Below are positions 1 through 10,538 of a stretch of 64,000 nucleotides of DNA, piece by piece. The notes beneath the pieces are model-generated. The model ran no database searches and was not told the DNA's origin. It saw only the letters and a list, made by a program, of their open reading frames with translations. A program made the translations under genes and the position numbers. Source of the DNA: VRUE01 sp963702575 (GTDB lineage Bacteria; Actinomycetota; Thermoleophilia; Solirubrobacterales; 70-9); contig CAVPCU010000003.1 of assembly GCA_963702575.1 (NCBI GenBank), forward strand, positions 62,001-126,000, in the 5' to 3' direction. Numbering within the stretch: position 1 is the first letter of the stretch; every line of letters begins with the position of its first letter.

Positions 1-854
1 CGGTCCCAGCGCGAGACCTGGACCACGAGCTCGGCGTCGTCGGGCAGCGGCCCGTCCTGGAGCAGCTCGGCGCGGCGCTCGACCCGCCCCGGCGTGCCGT
101 CGCCGCGGACAAAGACCGGAACCTGCCGGGGCTCGCCCGCGTACAGCCCGATCGCCCGCAGGATCGACTCGACCACCTCCGGCTCGAGCTCCTGGTTCTT
201 CGCCGAGAAGGGGTCGATCGCCGGCGCAAACAGCCAGACCTTGCCGCGGTCCAGCCCGTCCCAGGCGTAGTCGGCACGCGAGAAGACGTAGGCGTCGGCC
301 TGCTCGACGTAGGGCCGCAGGAAGTCCCAGGCGCGGCGCACCGTGGCGTTCGGCTGGTCGAGGCCGATGTGGCAGCGCCAGACGATCTTCGCCCCCGCCT
401 CCCTCATCGCCGAGATCAGGCCAGCGGTCTGCGGGTCGTGCAGGTAGACGACGTCGCCGGCCCGCACCAGCCGGGCGAGGTGCGAGCCGCTGTCCGCCAA
501 CGCCCCCTCGTAGACGCGGCGCTCCTCCTCGCCCAGCTCGCCGCCGTCGCCGGGGTCGCCGTGGAGGTTGTTGTGGAGCCGCTTGGTGAGCGCGAAGAAC
601 TCGCCCCCGTCGCCGACGACGACCCAGCGGGTATCGACGCCGGCGCCGCGCACGTAGGGCAGCAGGCCGTGGAGGATCTCGGCCACGCCGCCGCCCTGGG
701 CGGTCGAGTTGACGTGCCAGATCGCCATCCCGGCGAACTCGCGCCGCGCCCGCGCGGCGACCCGTTCGATCCGGGCGAACTCCTCGGCGCCGAGCAGCGG
801 CTCGAAGCGATCGAGCGGCTGAGGCGGGATCTGGACGGACTTCGGTACGGACAC
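1..854 (-). CDS. Glycosyltransferase, trehalose synthase (TreT-like), C-terminal part missing
   Basis: Reading from GTG at 854 the protein begins MSVPKSVQIPPQPL and runs open off the left edge (about 284 residues seen). The stretch around residues 40-75 (AIWHVNSTAQGGGVAEIL, then RWVVVGDGGEFF) is typical of GT4-family trehalose glycosyltransferases and trehalose phosphorylases, as are WRCHIGLDQPN near residue 160 and the later FAPAIDPFSAKN. The end visible at the edge (LVVQVSRWDR) is the start of the C-terminal Rossmann domain. These enzymes join a nucleotide-activated glucose to glucose to make trehalose, in the cytoplasm. The C-terminal nucleotide-binding domain lies outside the window, so donor specificity cannot be judged. 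The family call is good, the exact reaction is inferred. Confidence 0.85.
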   Translation of the reverse strand, partial: MSVPKSVQIPPQPLDRFEPLLGAEEFARIERVAARARREFAGMAIWHVNSTAQGGGVAEILHGLLPYVRGAGVDTRWVVVGDGGEFFALTKRLHNNLHGDPGDGGELGEEERRVYEGALADSGSHLARLVRAGDVVYLHDPQTAGLISAMREAGAKIVWRCHIGLDQPNATVRRAWDFLRPYVEQADAYVFSRADYAWDGLDRGKVWLFAPAIDPFSAKNQELEPEVVESILRAIGLYAGEPRQVPVFVRGDGTPGRVERRAELLQDGPLPDDAELVVQVSRWD

Positions 855-878
855 GAACCCAGCCTACGGGGCCTGGCC

Positions 879-1337
879 TCAGTCGAGAGCCCGCGGCGAG
901 CCCGGGACCGGCACGGCGACCACGTCGAGCCCCTCGATGCCGTCGAAGTCGGCCGAGTTGCAGGTATAGACGGGGAGATCGCCGGCGATGGCCGTCGCCG
1001 CGATCATCGCGTCGTAGGTGCGCGCGGTTGCCTTGCGGCCCGAGCGGCGAAGCGACGCCGCGACTCCCCCGAACGCGCGCGCGGCCGCGGCGTCGAAGGG
1101 AAGCGGCTCGAAATCGGCCTCGGCCTGCTGGAGGTGAGCTTGGCGGGCGGCCCGCACCTCCTCGTTCTCGGCGACGAGAGGGCCGACGGCCAGCTCAGCG
1201 AGCGTCACCGCCGAGATCAGCGGCTCGTCCGGCAGCGCCGCCGGATCGTCGAGGCGCCGCATGAGGATGACGGTCGAGGTATCGAGAACGCCCCGCGTCG
1301 GTGCCGGCGCCTCCGCCGCCACGCTCTCCTCGCTCAT
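879..1337 (-). CDS. PIN-domain toxin (VapC-like ribonuclease)
   Basis: A 152-residue protein with the four acidic positions of PIN nucleases: Asp in GVLDTS near residue 19, Glu in TLAELAVG near 48, Asp in TYDAMIAATA near 109 and Asp in NSADFDG near 128. Such proteins cut tRNA or other RNA when freed from their antitoxin. Its ATG overlaps the stop of the upstream antitoxin gene by 4 bases, the usual translational coupling of a toxin-antitoxin operon. An extra N-terminal stretch of about 15 residues (SEESVAAEAPAP) precedes the PIN fold. The RNA target cannot be read from the sequence. Confidence 0.88.
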   Translation of the reverse strand: MSEESVAAEAPAPTRGVLDTSTVILMRRLDDPAALPDEPLISAVTLAELAVGPLVAENEEVRAARQAHLQQAEADFEPLPFDAAAARAFGGVAASLRRSGRKATARTYDAMIAATAIAGDLPVYTCNSADFDGIEGLDVVAVPVPGSPRALD

Positions 1338-1567
1338 AGGCGGGGGTCGAGAACCCTGTCCACGTCGGCCCGCAGGGCAGCTGGGTCCACCGCCGGCAGC
1401 CGACGCCAGCGAGTCAGGAGGGCCTCGGCCGAGAGGGCGGGCCTCACCGGTCGCAACTCGGCCACCGCCCTGCCCGAGCGGGTGATCGTGATCTGCTCCC
1501 CCCTCGCGGCCCGGTCAACCACGTCGCCGCCGTGGTTGCGCAGGTCCCGAATGCTGACGTTCGCCAT
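1334..1567 (-). CDS. Phd/YefM-type antitoxin
   Basis: A 77-residue protein starting MANVSIRDLRNHGGDVVDRA. The N-terminal half is the Phd/YefM DNA-binding fold (SIRDLRN, then GEQITITRSGRAVAEL). The C-terminal half (ALLTRWRRLPAVDPAALRADVDRVLDPRL) is the tail expected to wrap around the toxin. It lies directly upstream of the PIN toxin with a 4-base overlap. The ATG is 7 bases after a -10-like TACAGT, so the transcript is probably leaderless. A 12-bp palindrome overlapping that -10 box is the likely site of autorepression. It closely resembles the antitoxin at 29716. Confidence 0.88.
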   Translation of the reverse strand: MANVSIRDLRNHGGDVVDRAARGEQITITRSGRAVAELRPVRPALSAEALLTRWRRLPAVDPAALRADVDRVLDPRL

Positions 1568-1574
1568 GACTACG

Positions 1575-1591
1575 ACTGTATCACGCGTGAT
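1575..1591 (-). promoter_or_regulatory. Promoter -10 and palindromic operator of the Phd/PIN operon
   Basis: On the minus strand TACAGT (1575-1580) ends exactly 7 bases before the antitoxin ATG. It touches the perfect 12-bp palindrome ATCACGCGTGAT (1580-1591). The position suits a Phd-type autorepressor blocking a leaderless promoter. Binding is inferred, the sequences are seen. Confidence 0.6.
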
Positions 1592-1603
1592 GCAAGCAGT
1601 TAG

Positions 1604-2638
<1,035 letters not shown>

Positions 2639-2645
2639 CGGCCGG

Positions 2646-2651
2646 ACTGTA
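2646..2651 (-). promoter_or_regulatory. -10 box TACAGT of the deacetylase gene
   Basis: TACAGT on the minus strand, exactly 7 bases before the ATG at 2638. The same hexamer at the same spacing precedes the antitoxins at 1567 and 29716. No Shine-Dalgarno sequence fits in the gap, so a leaderless message is inferred. Confidence 0.5.
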
Positions 2652-2669
2652 GAGGGCTACCATCGGCAT

Positions 2670-5390
2670 GTGGGCGCCAAGGGTCACGACTACCCCGCCT
2701 ACCGCGAAGCCGACGTCGTCCTGCGCGACGGCTCGACGGTCCACCTGCGGCCGGTGCGCGCCGCCGACGAGGAGGCGCTGCGCGAGCTGTTCGAGGGGCT
2801 CGGCCCGGACTCGCGGATGTTCCGCTTCTTCTCCGGCGCCAGCGACCTCGCCGGCGCGGCCGCCCGGATGGCCGACGTCGACTACTCCGAGCGCTACGGC
2901 CTCGTCGCCACCCGCGGCGACGGCGAGCGCCCGGTCGGCCACGGCGCCTACCTCGGCGCCTCGCCCGGGCGCGCCGAGGTCGCCTTCGCGATCTCCGACG
3001 AGCTGCAGGGCCAGGGGCTGGGGACGATCCTGCTCGCCCACCTCGCCGAGGTGGCCGGGGAAGCCGGCGTCGAGGTCTTCTTCGCCGAGGTGCTGCCGCA
3101 GAACCACCGCATGATCGAGGTCTTCCGCGAGAGCGGCTTCCCGATCGAGACCTCCTCCGAGCCGGGCTCGATCCGGGTCGAGATGCCGACCTCGTTCACC
3201 GGCGAGGCGGTCGGGCGCTTCGAGGAGCGCGACCGGTTGGCCGCCGAGGCGGCGGTGCGGCGCTTCCTCGAGCCGCGCGCGGTGGCCGTGATCGGCGCCT
3301 CGCGGCGGCGCGAGACGGTCGGCGGCGCGGTCTTCCACAACCTGCTCGAGTCGAGCTTCGACGGCGTCGTCCACCCGGTCAACCCGGCCAGCGACGTGGT
3401 CCAATCGGTGCGCGCCTACCGCCGCGTCGCCGACGTCCCCGGCGAGGTCGACCTGGCGGTGATCGCGGTGCCCCCGGCGGCGGCGGTCGAGGCGGCGCGC
3501 GAATGCGGCGCCAAGGGCGTCTCCGGCCTGGTCGTCCTCTCGGCCGGCTTCGCCGAGGTGGGGCCGGAGGGCCGGACCGTCCAGGGCGAGCTGGTCGACG
3601 TCTGCCGCGAGTCGGGGATGCGGCTGGTCGGCCCCAACTGCCTCGGGGTGATCGTCAACGGCGAGCCGGGCACGCTCAACGCCAGCTTCGCCCCGGCGGC
3701 GCCGCCGCCCGGCAACGTCGGCTTCGTCACCCAGAGCGGCGCCCTCGGCCTCGCCCTGATCGACCTCGCCGCCGACCGCGGCCTCGGCGTCTCCTCCTTC
3801 GCCTCGATCGGCAACCGCGCCGACATCACCGCCAACGACATGCTCGAGTACTGGGAGGGCGACCCGGCGACCGACGTCGCCCTGCTCTACATCGAGTCCT
3901 TCAGCGACCCCGGCCGGTTCTCGCGGGTGGCGCGGCGGGCCGGCCGCGAGATGCCGATCGTCGTCGTCAAGAGCGGCCGCTCGGTGGCCGGCGAGCGGGC
4001 CACCGGCTCGCACACCGGCGCCATGCTCTCCTCCTCCGACGTCACCGTCGACGCGCTCTTCGAGCAGGCCGGCGTGATCCGCACCGAGACGCTGGCCGAG
4101 CTGCTCGACGTCGCCGCCCTGCTCTCCAGCCAGCCGCTGCCGGAGGGGCCGCGGGTCGGGATCCTGACCAACGCGGGCGGGCCGGGGATCATGTGCGCCG
4201 ACGCCTGCGAGGCGGCCGGGCTGCAGACGCCGGAGCTGCCCGAGGAGGTGCGGGCGGCGCTGGCCGAGCACCTCCCGGCCGAGGCCTCGCTCGCCAACCC
4301 GGTCGACATGATCGCCACCGCGAGCGCCGAGCAGTACCGGCGCTCGATCGCGACGCTATCGGCCTGGGAGGGGATCGACGCGCTGATCGTGATCTTCATC
4401 CGCCCGCTGCTGACCCGCGCCGAGGAGGTGGCGGGCGCGGTGCGCGAGGCGCTGGCCGCGATGGAGCGGCGCATCCCCGTGCAGGCGGTCTTCATGTCGA
4501 GCGGCGACCGCGAGGCGATGGCGGCCGGCGGCGGCGTCCCGACCCACGTCTACCCCGAGGACGCGGCGCGGACGCTCGGCCGGGTGATGCGCCACGTCCG
4601 CTGGCGCGCGCGGCCGGCGAGCGAGCCGGCGAGCTTCGCCGACGCCCGCCCCGACGAGGCCTCCGCCGTGCTGGCGCGGGCGCTGGAGCGGGAGGGCGAG
4701 TGGCTGGCGCCGGCGGAGACCGCCGAGCTGCTCGATTGCTACGGGATCGCGACGCCGCCCTGGCGCCTCGCCGCCGACCCCGCCGCGGCGGCCCACGCCG
4801 CCGAGGAGCTCGGCGGGCCGGTCGCGCTGAAGGCGCAGGGGCCCGAGATCCTGCACAAGAGCGACCTCGGCGCGGTGCGGACGGGGCTCGCCGACCCGAC
4901 CGCGGTCGCCGGCGCCGCCGTGCAGATGGACGAGGCGCTCGCCGCCGCCGCGGTCGAGCGCGAGGGCTTCCTCGTCCAGGCGATGGCCGGGGACGGGATC
5001 GAGCTGCTGGTGGGGATCGCCGAGGACCCCGGCTTCGGGCCGGTGCTCGCCTGCGGCGCCGGGGGCACCCGGGCCGAGCTGGCGCGCGACCTGGCGGTGC
5101 GGATCTGCCCGGTCACCGCGGAAGAGGCCGCCGAGATGATCCGCTCGCTGGCGCTCTTCCCGCTGCTGAGGGGCTACCGCGGCGAGCCCGCCGCCGACCT
5201 GGCGGCGCTCGAGCAGCTGCTGCTGAGGGTCAGCGCGATGGTCGACGCCCACCGTGAGATCGTCGAGCTCGACCTCAACCCGGTGATCGCCGGGCCGGGC
5301 GGCGCGACCGCGGTCGACGCCCGCGTCCGCGCCCGGCCGGCGCCCGCCCCGCATCCCTGGCCCAGCACCTGGAAGCCGCTCGACGGCTGA
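2670..5390 (+). CDS. GNAT acetyltransferase fused to ADP-forming acyl-CoA synthetase (Pat-like)
   Basis: A 906-residue fusion. Residues about 20-165 are a GNAT acetyltransferase (VHLRPVRAADEEALRELF, then GQGLGTILLAHLAEVA as the acetyl-CoA loop). Residues about 195-310 are a CoA-binding Rossmann domain (AVAVIGASRR). The middle is succinyl-CoA-synthetase-like (VGPNCLGVI, TQSGALG, KSGRS, SHTGAM). Residues about 680-890 are an ATP-grasp subdomain (VALKAQGPEILHKSDLGAV, ELDLNPVI). Relatives acetylate acyl-CoA synthetases and other proteins on lysine. Here the GNAT domain is N-terminal, the reverse of E. coli PatZ. The GTG at 2670 is chosen because it opens directly before the GNAT domain. The divergent deacetylase next door would reverse the modification, which is inference from position. 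Confidence 0.88.
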   Translation: MGAKGHDYPAYREADVVLRDGSTVHLRPVRAADEEALRELFEGLGPDSRMFRFFSGASDLAGAAARMADVDYSERYGLVATRGDGERPVGHGAYLGASPGRAEVAFAISDELQGQGLGTILLAHLAEVAGEAGVEVFFAEVLPQNHRMIEVFRESGFPIETSSEPGSIRVEMPTSFTGEAVGRFEERDRLAAEAAVRRFLEPRAVAVIGASRRRETVGGAVFHNLLESSFDGVVHPVNPASDVVQSVRAYRRVADVPGEVDLAVIAVPPAAAVEAARECGAKGVSGLVVLSAGFAEVGPEGRTVQGELVDVCRESGMRLVGPNCLGVIVNGEPGTLNASFAPAAPPPGNVGFVTQSGALGLALIDLAADRGLGVSSFASIGNRADITANDMLEYWEGDPATDVALLYIESFSDPGRFSRVARRAGREMPIVVVKSGRSVAGERATGSHTGAMLSSSDVTVDALFEQAGVIRTETLAELLDVAALLSSQPLPEGPRVGILTNAGGPGIMCADACEAAGLQTPELPEEVRAALAEHLPAEASLANPVDMIATASAEQYRRSIATLSAWEGIDALIVIFIRPLLTRAEEVAGAVREALAAMERRIPVQAVFMSSGDREAMAAGGGVPTHVYPEDAARTLGRVMRHVRWRARPASEPASFADARPDEASAVLARALEREGEWLAPAETAELLDCYGIATPPWRLAADPAAAAHAAEELGGPVALKAQGPEILHKSDLGAVRTGLADPTAVAGAAVQMDEALAAAAVEREGFLVQAMAGDGIELLVGIAEDPGFGPVLACGAGGTRAELARDLAVRICPVTAEEAAEMIRSLALFPLLRGYRGEPAADLAALEQLLLRVSAMVDAHREIVELDLNPVIAGPGGATAVDARVRARPAPAPHPWPSTWKPLDG

Positions 5391-5405
5391 ACGGCGAGGG
5401 AACGC

Positions 5406-8149
5406 TTGAGCGAGGACCGACCGATCCGCGAGGGCAGGGGCGTCGACCCCGAGGAGCGGCTGGAGCTGCTGCTGCGCGACCTGCGCACCTCGAAGACCGG
5501 CCTCGGCCGGCGCGAGGCGCAGCGGCGGCTGCTCCAGTTCGGCCCCAACCGACTCGAACGGCGACAGGAGCGGCGCTGGCTGCCCGAGCTGACCCACCAG
5601 CTGACCCACCCGCTCGCGCTGCTGCTCTGGGCGGCGGCCGGGCTCGCCTGGATCGCCGGCATCCTCGCCGTCGCGGTGGCGATCGTGATCGTGATCGCGA
5701 TCAACGCCGCCTTCGCCTTCGTCCAGGAGATGCAGGCCGAGCGGGCGGTCGAGGCGCTCGCCGCGTACCTGCCGGAGCGGGCGCGCGTCCTGCGCGACGG
5801 CAACCGCGAGGAGATCGCTGCGAGCGAGCTGGTCCCCGGCGACGTCGTCCTGCTCGAAGAGGGCGAGCGGATCTCGGCCGACGCGCGCCTGTTGGAGGGC
5901 GCGATCGAGGTCGACATCTCGACCCTGACCGGGGAGTCGATGCCGGTCCTGCGCTCGGCCAGCTACCTGGACGCCGGGGTGCCGCCGCTGCAGGCCCGCG
6001 ACCTCGTCTTCAGCGGCACGACCTGCACCGAGGGCGAAGCGCGCGCGGTCGTCTTCGCCACCGGCATGCACACCGAGCTGGGCCGGATCGCGGCGCTCTC
6101 CCAGCGGGTCGAGCGCGAAGAGAGCCCGCTCGAGCACCAGGTCCGCCGGGTCGCCTGGCTGATCGCCGCGATCGCCGTGGCGATGGCGATCGCCTTCCTG
6201 CCGCTGGCGCTGTTCGTCGCCGGGCTCTCGCTGGCCGACTCGGTCGTCTTCGCCGTCGGCCTGCTGGTCGGCAACGTGCCCGAGGGCCTGCTGCCGGTGA
6301 TCACCCTGGCGCTCGCGGTCGGCGTCCGCGACCTGGTCCGCCGCGGGGCGGTGATGAAGCGGCTCAGCGCGGTCGAGACGCTCGGCTCGACCGACGTGAT
6401 CTGCACCGACAAGACCGGCACCCTGACCGAGAACCGGATGCGGGTGACCGCGATCTGGACCGAGGCCGGCCCGCTCGCCTTCGCCGGCGGGCGCCCGCCG
6501 GAGGACACCGGCGAGGGGCTCGCCGGGCTGGCCTGGGCGATGGCCGAGTGCAACAACGCCCGGCTCGAGGCCGGCGGGCCCCGGGGCGATCCGACCGAGG
6601 TCGCGATGCTGGAGGCGGCGGCCGCGCTGGGGGCCCCGGCCGACGCCGAGGCGCGCGAACGGCGCCGCCTGCGCCACTTCCACTTCGACCCGGTGCTGAA
6701 GCGCATGTCGACGGTCGGCGAGCGCGGCGGCGAGGTCTGGGTCGACGCCAAGGGGGCGCCGGAGACGCTGCTGCCGTGCTGCGCCGAGATCGCCGACGCG
6801 GACGGCGCCCGGCCGCTCGGCGAGGCGGAGCGCGCCGCGGTCGAACGCCAGGTCGACGCATATGCGGGCGAGGGGCTGCGGGTCCTCGCCGTCGCCCAGC
6901 GGCGTCTCGGCCCCGGCTCGCCGCCGCCGGAGCTGCGCGAGCAGGCCGAGCGCGGCCTCGCCCTGCTCGGCCTGGTGGCGATGGTCGACCCGCCGCGGGC
7001 CGAGGTCGGCGAAGCGGTCGCCCGCTGCCACGCGGCCGGCATCCGGGTGATCGTCGTCACCGGCGACCACGCGATGACGGCGACGGCGGTCGCCCGCCAG
7101 GTCGGCATCGGCGGCGGCGAGGAGCCGGCGACGATCGGCGGCGAGGAGCTCGAGCGGATGAGCGACGAGGAGCTCGACGTCCTCCTGCACGGGGGCCGCG
7201 AGCTGGTCTTCGCCCGCAGCTCGCCCGAGGCGAAGCTGCGGATCGCCGACGCCCTCCAGGAGGAGGGGCACGTGGTGGCGATGACCGGCGACGGGGTCAA
7301 CGACGCCCCGGCGCTGCGCACGGCCGACATCGGCATCGCGATGGGCCGCTCGGGGACCGACGTCGCCCGCGAGGCGGCGACGATGGTCCTCATCGACGAC
7401 GACTTCTCGACCATCGTCGCCGCGGTCGAGGCGGGGCGGCGGATCTACGCCAACATCCGCAAGTTCCTCCTCTACATCTTCGCCCACACCACCCCCGAGG
7501 TGACGCCGTTCCTCGTCTTCGCGCTCGGCGGCGGCGCGATCCCGCTGCCGCTGACGGTGCCGCAGCTGCTCGCCTTCGACGTCGGCACCGAGACCCTGCC
7601 GGCGCTGGCGCTCGGCCGCGAGCGGGCCGAGGCGGGCCTGATGGAGCGTCCCCCCGCCCGCGCGGGGAGTCGGTGGTCCAGCCGCCGATGCTGCTGCGCG
7701 CCTGGCTCTTCCTCGGCCTGATCTCCGCCGTCCTGCAGATGTCGGGCTTCTTCTTCGTCCTCACCAAGGGCGGCTGGAGCCCCGGCGACCCGACCGGCTC
7801 CGGCACGGCGCTGCACGGCGCCTACCTCGAAGCGACGACGATGACCTTCTTCTCGATGGTCGTCTGCCAGATCGGCACCGCCTTCGCCGCCAGGACCGAC
7901 CGCGCCTCGCTGCGCTCGATCGGCGTCTTCACCAACCCGCTGCTGCTCTGGGGGATCGGGTTCGAGCTCATCCTCGCGGCGCTCTTCATCTACGCGCCGC
8001 CGTTCCACACGATCCTCGGCACCGCCCCGCTCGGCCTCGACGCCCTCGCCTTCGCCGCGCCGTTCCCCTTCGTCGTCTGGGGCGCCGACGAGCTGCGGCG
8101 CTTCCTGGTCCGCCGCCGGGCGGGCGCCCTCGCCGGGGCGACGACGTGA
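5406..8149 (+). pseudogene. P-type cation-transporting ATPase, one frameshift
   Basis: A P2-type cation ATPase. The N-terminal cation-ATPase domain is followed by STLTGESMPV near residue 180, the phosphorylation motif DKTGTLTENR with Asp335, KGAPE, and the hinge GDGVNDAPALRTADIGIAMG. C-terminal membrane segments follow. The frame breaks at the C-run 7650-7655 (six C where seven would keep the frame): the first frame reads MERPPARAGSRW and stops at 7721, while the correct continuation RPRGESVVQPPM runs to 8149. Rejoined, the protein has about 914 residues, normal for the family. A homopolymer slip of this kind may be a sequencing error. Translation starts at TTG 5406 after GAGGG. The downstream gene overlaps by 4 bases. 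The ion cannot be told; similarity is to the Na/K or Ca-type group. Confidence 0.85.
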
Positions 8150-8892
8150 GCGGCGCCGGGCTCGGCCTCTTCCTCTCGGTGTTCCTCGCCTCCGCGGTCG
8201 AGGCGGTCGAGGCGCTGACGATCGTGCTCGCGGTCGGCGGCAGCCGCGATTGGCGCTCGGCGCTGCTCGGCGCCGGCGGGGGCGCCCTCGCCCTCGCCGC
8301 ACTGGTGGCGGCGCTCGGGCCCGCCCTGGCCGCGCTGCCGATCGACCTCCTGCGGCTCGCCGCCGGGGCGCTGCTGCTCACCTTCGGGCTGCAGTGGCTG
8401 CGCAAGGCGATCCTCAGGGCGAGCGGGCGGATGCCCCTGCGCGACGAGGACGCCGTGTTCGCCCGCGAAGAGGAGCTGGCGCAGGAGGCGCCGCCGGCCG
8501 CCGGCCTAGACGGCTACGCGCTGACGATCGCCTTCAAAGCGGTCCTGCTCGAGGGGCTCGAGGTCGCTCTGATCGTCGTCGGCTTCGGTTCCAGTCAGGG
8601 CCGGATCGGCCTGGGGGTGCTGGCAGCGGTGGGTGCCGTGGCGGTCGTGATCGCGGCCGGCATCGCCGTCCGAGCGCCGCTCTCGCGCGTCCCCGAGAAC
8701 GCGATGAAGTTCGCCGTCGGCGTGCTGCTGACCTCGTTCGGCGTCTTCTGGGCGCTGGAGGGCGCCGGCGTCGCCTGGCCCGGCGGGGAGGCCTCGGCGG
8801 CGGTGCTGGTGCTGCTCACGGCGACGGCCTCCGTCACCGCGACTAAGCTTCTCGGCCGCCGATGGAACCGGTCTCCTACCTACAAGCGATAG
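8146..8892 (+). CDS. Predicted membrane protein (COG4280-like)
   Basis: A 248-residue protein of several hydrophobic helices in two similar halves (FLASAVEAVEALTIVLAVG near residue 13 and AFKAVLLEGLEVALIVVGFG near 127). Each half has a Glu-x-x-Glu-like motif within a helix, as in two-fold repeated transporters such as the iron permease and GDT1-type families. It starts at GTG 8146, overlapping the ATPase stop by 4 bases, and ends inside the next gene, so all three are probably co-transcribed. A cation or metal transport role fits the motif and the ATPase neighbour but is inferred. Confidence 0.75.
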   Translation: MSGAGLGLFLSVFLASAVEAVEALTIVLAVGGSRDWRSALLGAGGGALALAALVAALGPALAALPIDLLRLAAGALLLTFGLQWLRKAILRASGRMPLRDEDAVFAREEELAQEAPPAAGLDGYALTIAFKAVLLEGLEVALIVVGFGSSQGRIGLGVLAAVGAVAVVIAAGIAVRAPLSRVPENAMKFAVGVLLTSFGVFWALEGAGVAWPGGEASAAVLVLLTATASVTATKLLGRRWNRSPTYKR

Positions 8893-9749
8893 TGCTCGGC
8901 GCGCTCCAGGGCGTGACCGAGCTGTTCCCGATCTCCTCCCTCGGCCACACCGTCCTCTTCCCCAGCCTCTTCGGCTGGGACTCGCTGGTCAAGGCGCAGT
9001 CCGAAAGCGAGTCGTTCTGGCTCGCCTTCGTCGTCATGCTGCACGTCGGCAGCGCCCTCGGCCTGCTCGCCTACTACTGGCGCGAATGGGTGGCGATCGT
9101 GCGCGCCTTCTTCCGCACGCTGGGCAAGCGCCGCGCCGATACGCCGACCGAGCGCCTCGCCTGGCTGATCATCGCCGCCAGCATCCCGACCGGTCTGATC
9201 GGGCTGGTCTTCGAGCACCAGGTGCGGACCTTCACCGCGAAGCCCGAGCTCGCCGCCTGCTTCCTCGTCGTCAACGGCTTCGTCCTGCTCGCCGCCGAGT
9301 TCTACCGCCGACGGGCGGCGGTGCGCGAACTGGCGGTCCACGAGGGCGCCAAGGCCGACGGCGGGCGCCGCCTCGACACGCTCGAGTACCGCGAGGGGGT
9401 GCTGATCGGCGTCGCCCAGTCGACCGCGCTCTTCGCCGGGATCAGCCGCGACGGCGTCTGCATGGGCACCGGCCTCGCCCGCGGCCTCGACCACTCCGAC
9501 GCCGCCCGCTTCGCCTTCCTGCTGGCGACGCCGATCATCCTCGCCGCCGGGCTGTTCAAGCTGCCCGACCTGACCGGGCCGCTCGGCGACGGGGTGCGCG
9601 GCCAGGCCGCCGTCGCCTGCCTCTCGGCCGCGGTCGCCGCCTACTTCACGGTCAAGTTCCTCGTCAACTACTTCAAGACCAGGACGCTGACCCCGTTCGC
9701 GATCTACTGCCTCGTCTTCGGCCTGGCGATGGTCGTCTACAACGCCTGA
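8862..9749 (+). CDS. uppP: Undecaprenyl-diphosphatase (BacA/UppP family)
   Basis: A 295-residue membrane protein that dephosphorylates undecaprenyl diphosphate to recycle the lipid carrier of cell-wall synthesis. The first signature LGALQGVTELFPISSLGH lies at residues 12-29 and includes the catalytic Glu pair region. The second, GISRDGVCMGTGLARGL, is near residue 193 and corresponds to the usual PGxSRSG loop. About eight hydrophobic helices are visible. The start codon lies 31 bases inside the preceding gene. The loop here reads SRDG rather than SRSG, and SSLGH replaces the more common SSSGH, so this is a somewhat divergent member. Confidence 0.92.
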   Translation: MEPVSYLQAIVLGALQGVTELFPISSLGHTVLFPSLFGWDSLVKAQSESESFWLAFVVMLHVGSALGLLAYYWREWVAIVRAFFRTLGKRRADTPTERLAWLIIAASIPTGLIGLVFEHQVRTFTAKPELAACFLVVNGFVLLAAEFYRRRAAVRELAVHEGAKADGGRRLDTLEYREGVLIGVAQSTALFAGISRDGVCMGTGLARGLDHSDAARFAFLLATPIILAAGLFKLPDLTGPLGDGVRGQAAVACLSAAVAAYFTVKFLVNYFKTRTLTPFAIYCLVFGLAMVVYNA

Positions 9750-9758
9750 GCCCCGGCC

Positions 9759-10538
9759 TCAGCCGGAGAGGTCGCGGCGCTCGAAGAGCGCCGCGCCAAG
9801 CGCCGCGCAGGCGACCGCCACCGCGGTGACGCCGAGAAAGGAGACCGGGTCGATCCCTTCTTCGATCGCCCGCCCGTAGTAGCGGAAGACCGAGGCGTAG
9901 CGGACCCAGTCGAGGCTGGTGTCGAGGCGGCCGACCAGGTCGAGCACGTACATCGCCACCAGCACCCCGGCGACCGAGCCGGTGACGACGCTGGTGCGCA
10001 GCGAGCGGGCGGTGGCGAGGACGCCGAAGCCGGCGGCGAGCAGGGCCAGCGGCCAGACATTGGCGAAACCGGCGAGCGCGTCCCAGAAGTCGAGCCCGGC
10101 GCCGAAGAGGACGCCGCTCAGCATCGTCAGCGCGAGGCCGACGGCGAGCACCGCGGCCAGCTCGACTGCGGTCGCGGCGAAGCCGGAGGCGACCAGGCGC
10201 CGGCGCGAGAGCGGCGCCGAGAGCAGCACGTCGAGGCGGCCGCTTTCGGCCGCGCCGGAGAGGCCGCTGGCGAGCGAGCGGACCGCCAGGTAGCCGACCG
10301 CGAGCGGCACGATCAGGCTCAGCATCTCGGCGTTCAGGTACTGCTCGACCGAGGAGAGCTCGGCGATGCCGAAGGCCTGTTTGAGCGCTTCGGGATAGGA
10401 GGCGATCGCCTTGGCGAGCGCGTCTTCGACGGTCGGGTAGATGGCGACGACGAAGCCCGACCAGAGTCCGATCGGCAGGCCCCAGGAGAGCAGCGAGCGG
10501 CGGCGCTCGTGGAGCTGGGCGGCGATCAGCGCGTTCAC
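9759..10538 (-). CDS. ABC-2 type transporter permease
   Basis: A 259-residue permease with six hydrophobic segments (for example LLSWGLPIGLWSGFVVAIYP, then IVPLAVGYLAVRSLASG, and VWPLALLAAGFGVLATA). The starting GTG at 10538 overlaps the stop of the ATPase gene by 4 bases, so the pair forms one exporter. The loop ASGLSGAAESGRLDVLLSAPLSRRRLVASG is characteristic of ABC-2 permeases of the drug or lipid exporter type. The substrate is unknown. An unbroken longer reading extends upstream through the ATPase gene in the wrong frame and was not used. Confidence 0.88.
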   Translation of the reverse strand: MNALIAAQLHERRRSLLSWGLPIGLWSGFVVAIYPTVEDALAKAIASYPEALKQAFGIAELSSVEQYLNAEMLSLIVPLAVGYLAVRSLASGLSGAAESGRLDVLLSAPLSRRRLVASGFAATAVELAAVLAVGLALTMLSGVLFGAGLDFWDALAGFANVWPLALLAAGFGVLATARSLRTSVVTGSVAGVLVAMYVLDLVGRLDTSLDWVRYASVFRYYGRAIEEGIDPVSFLGVTAVAVACAALGAALFERRDLSG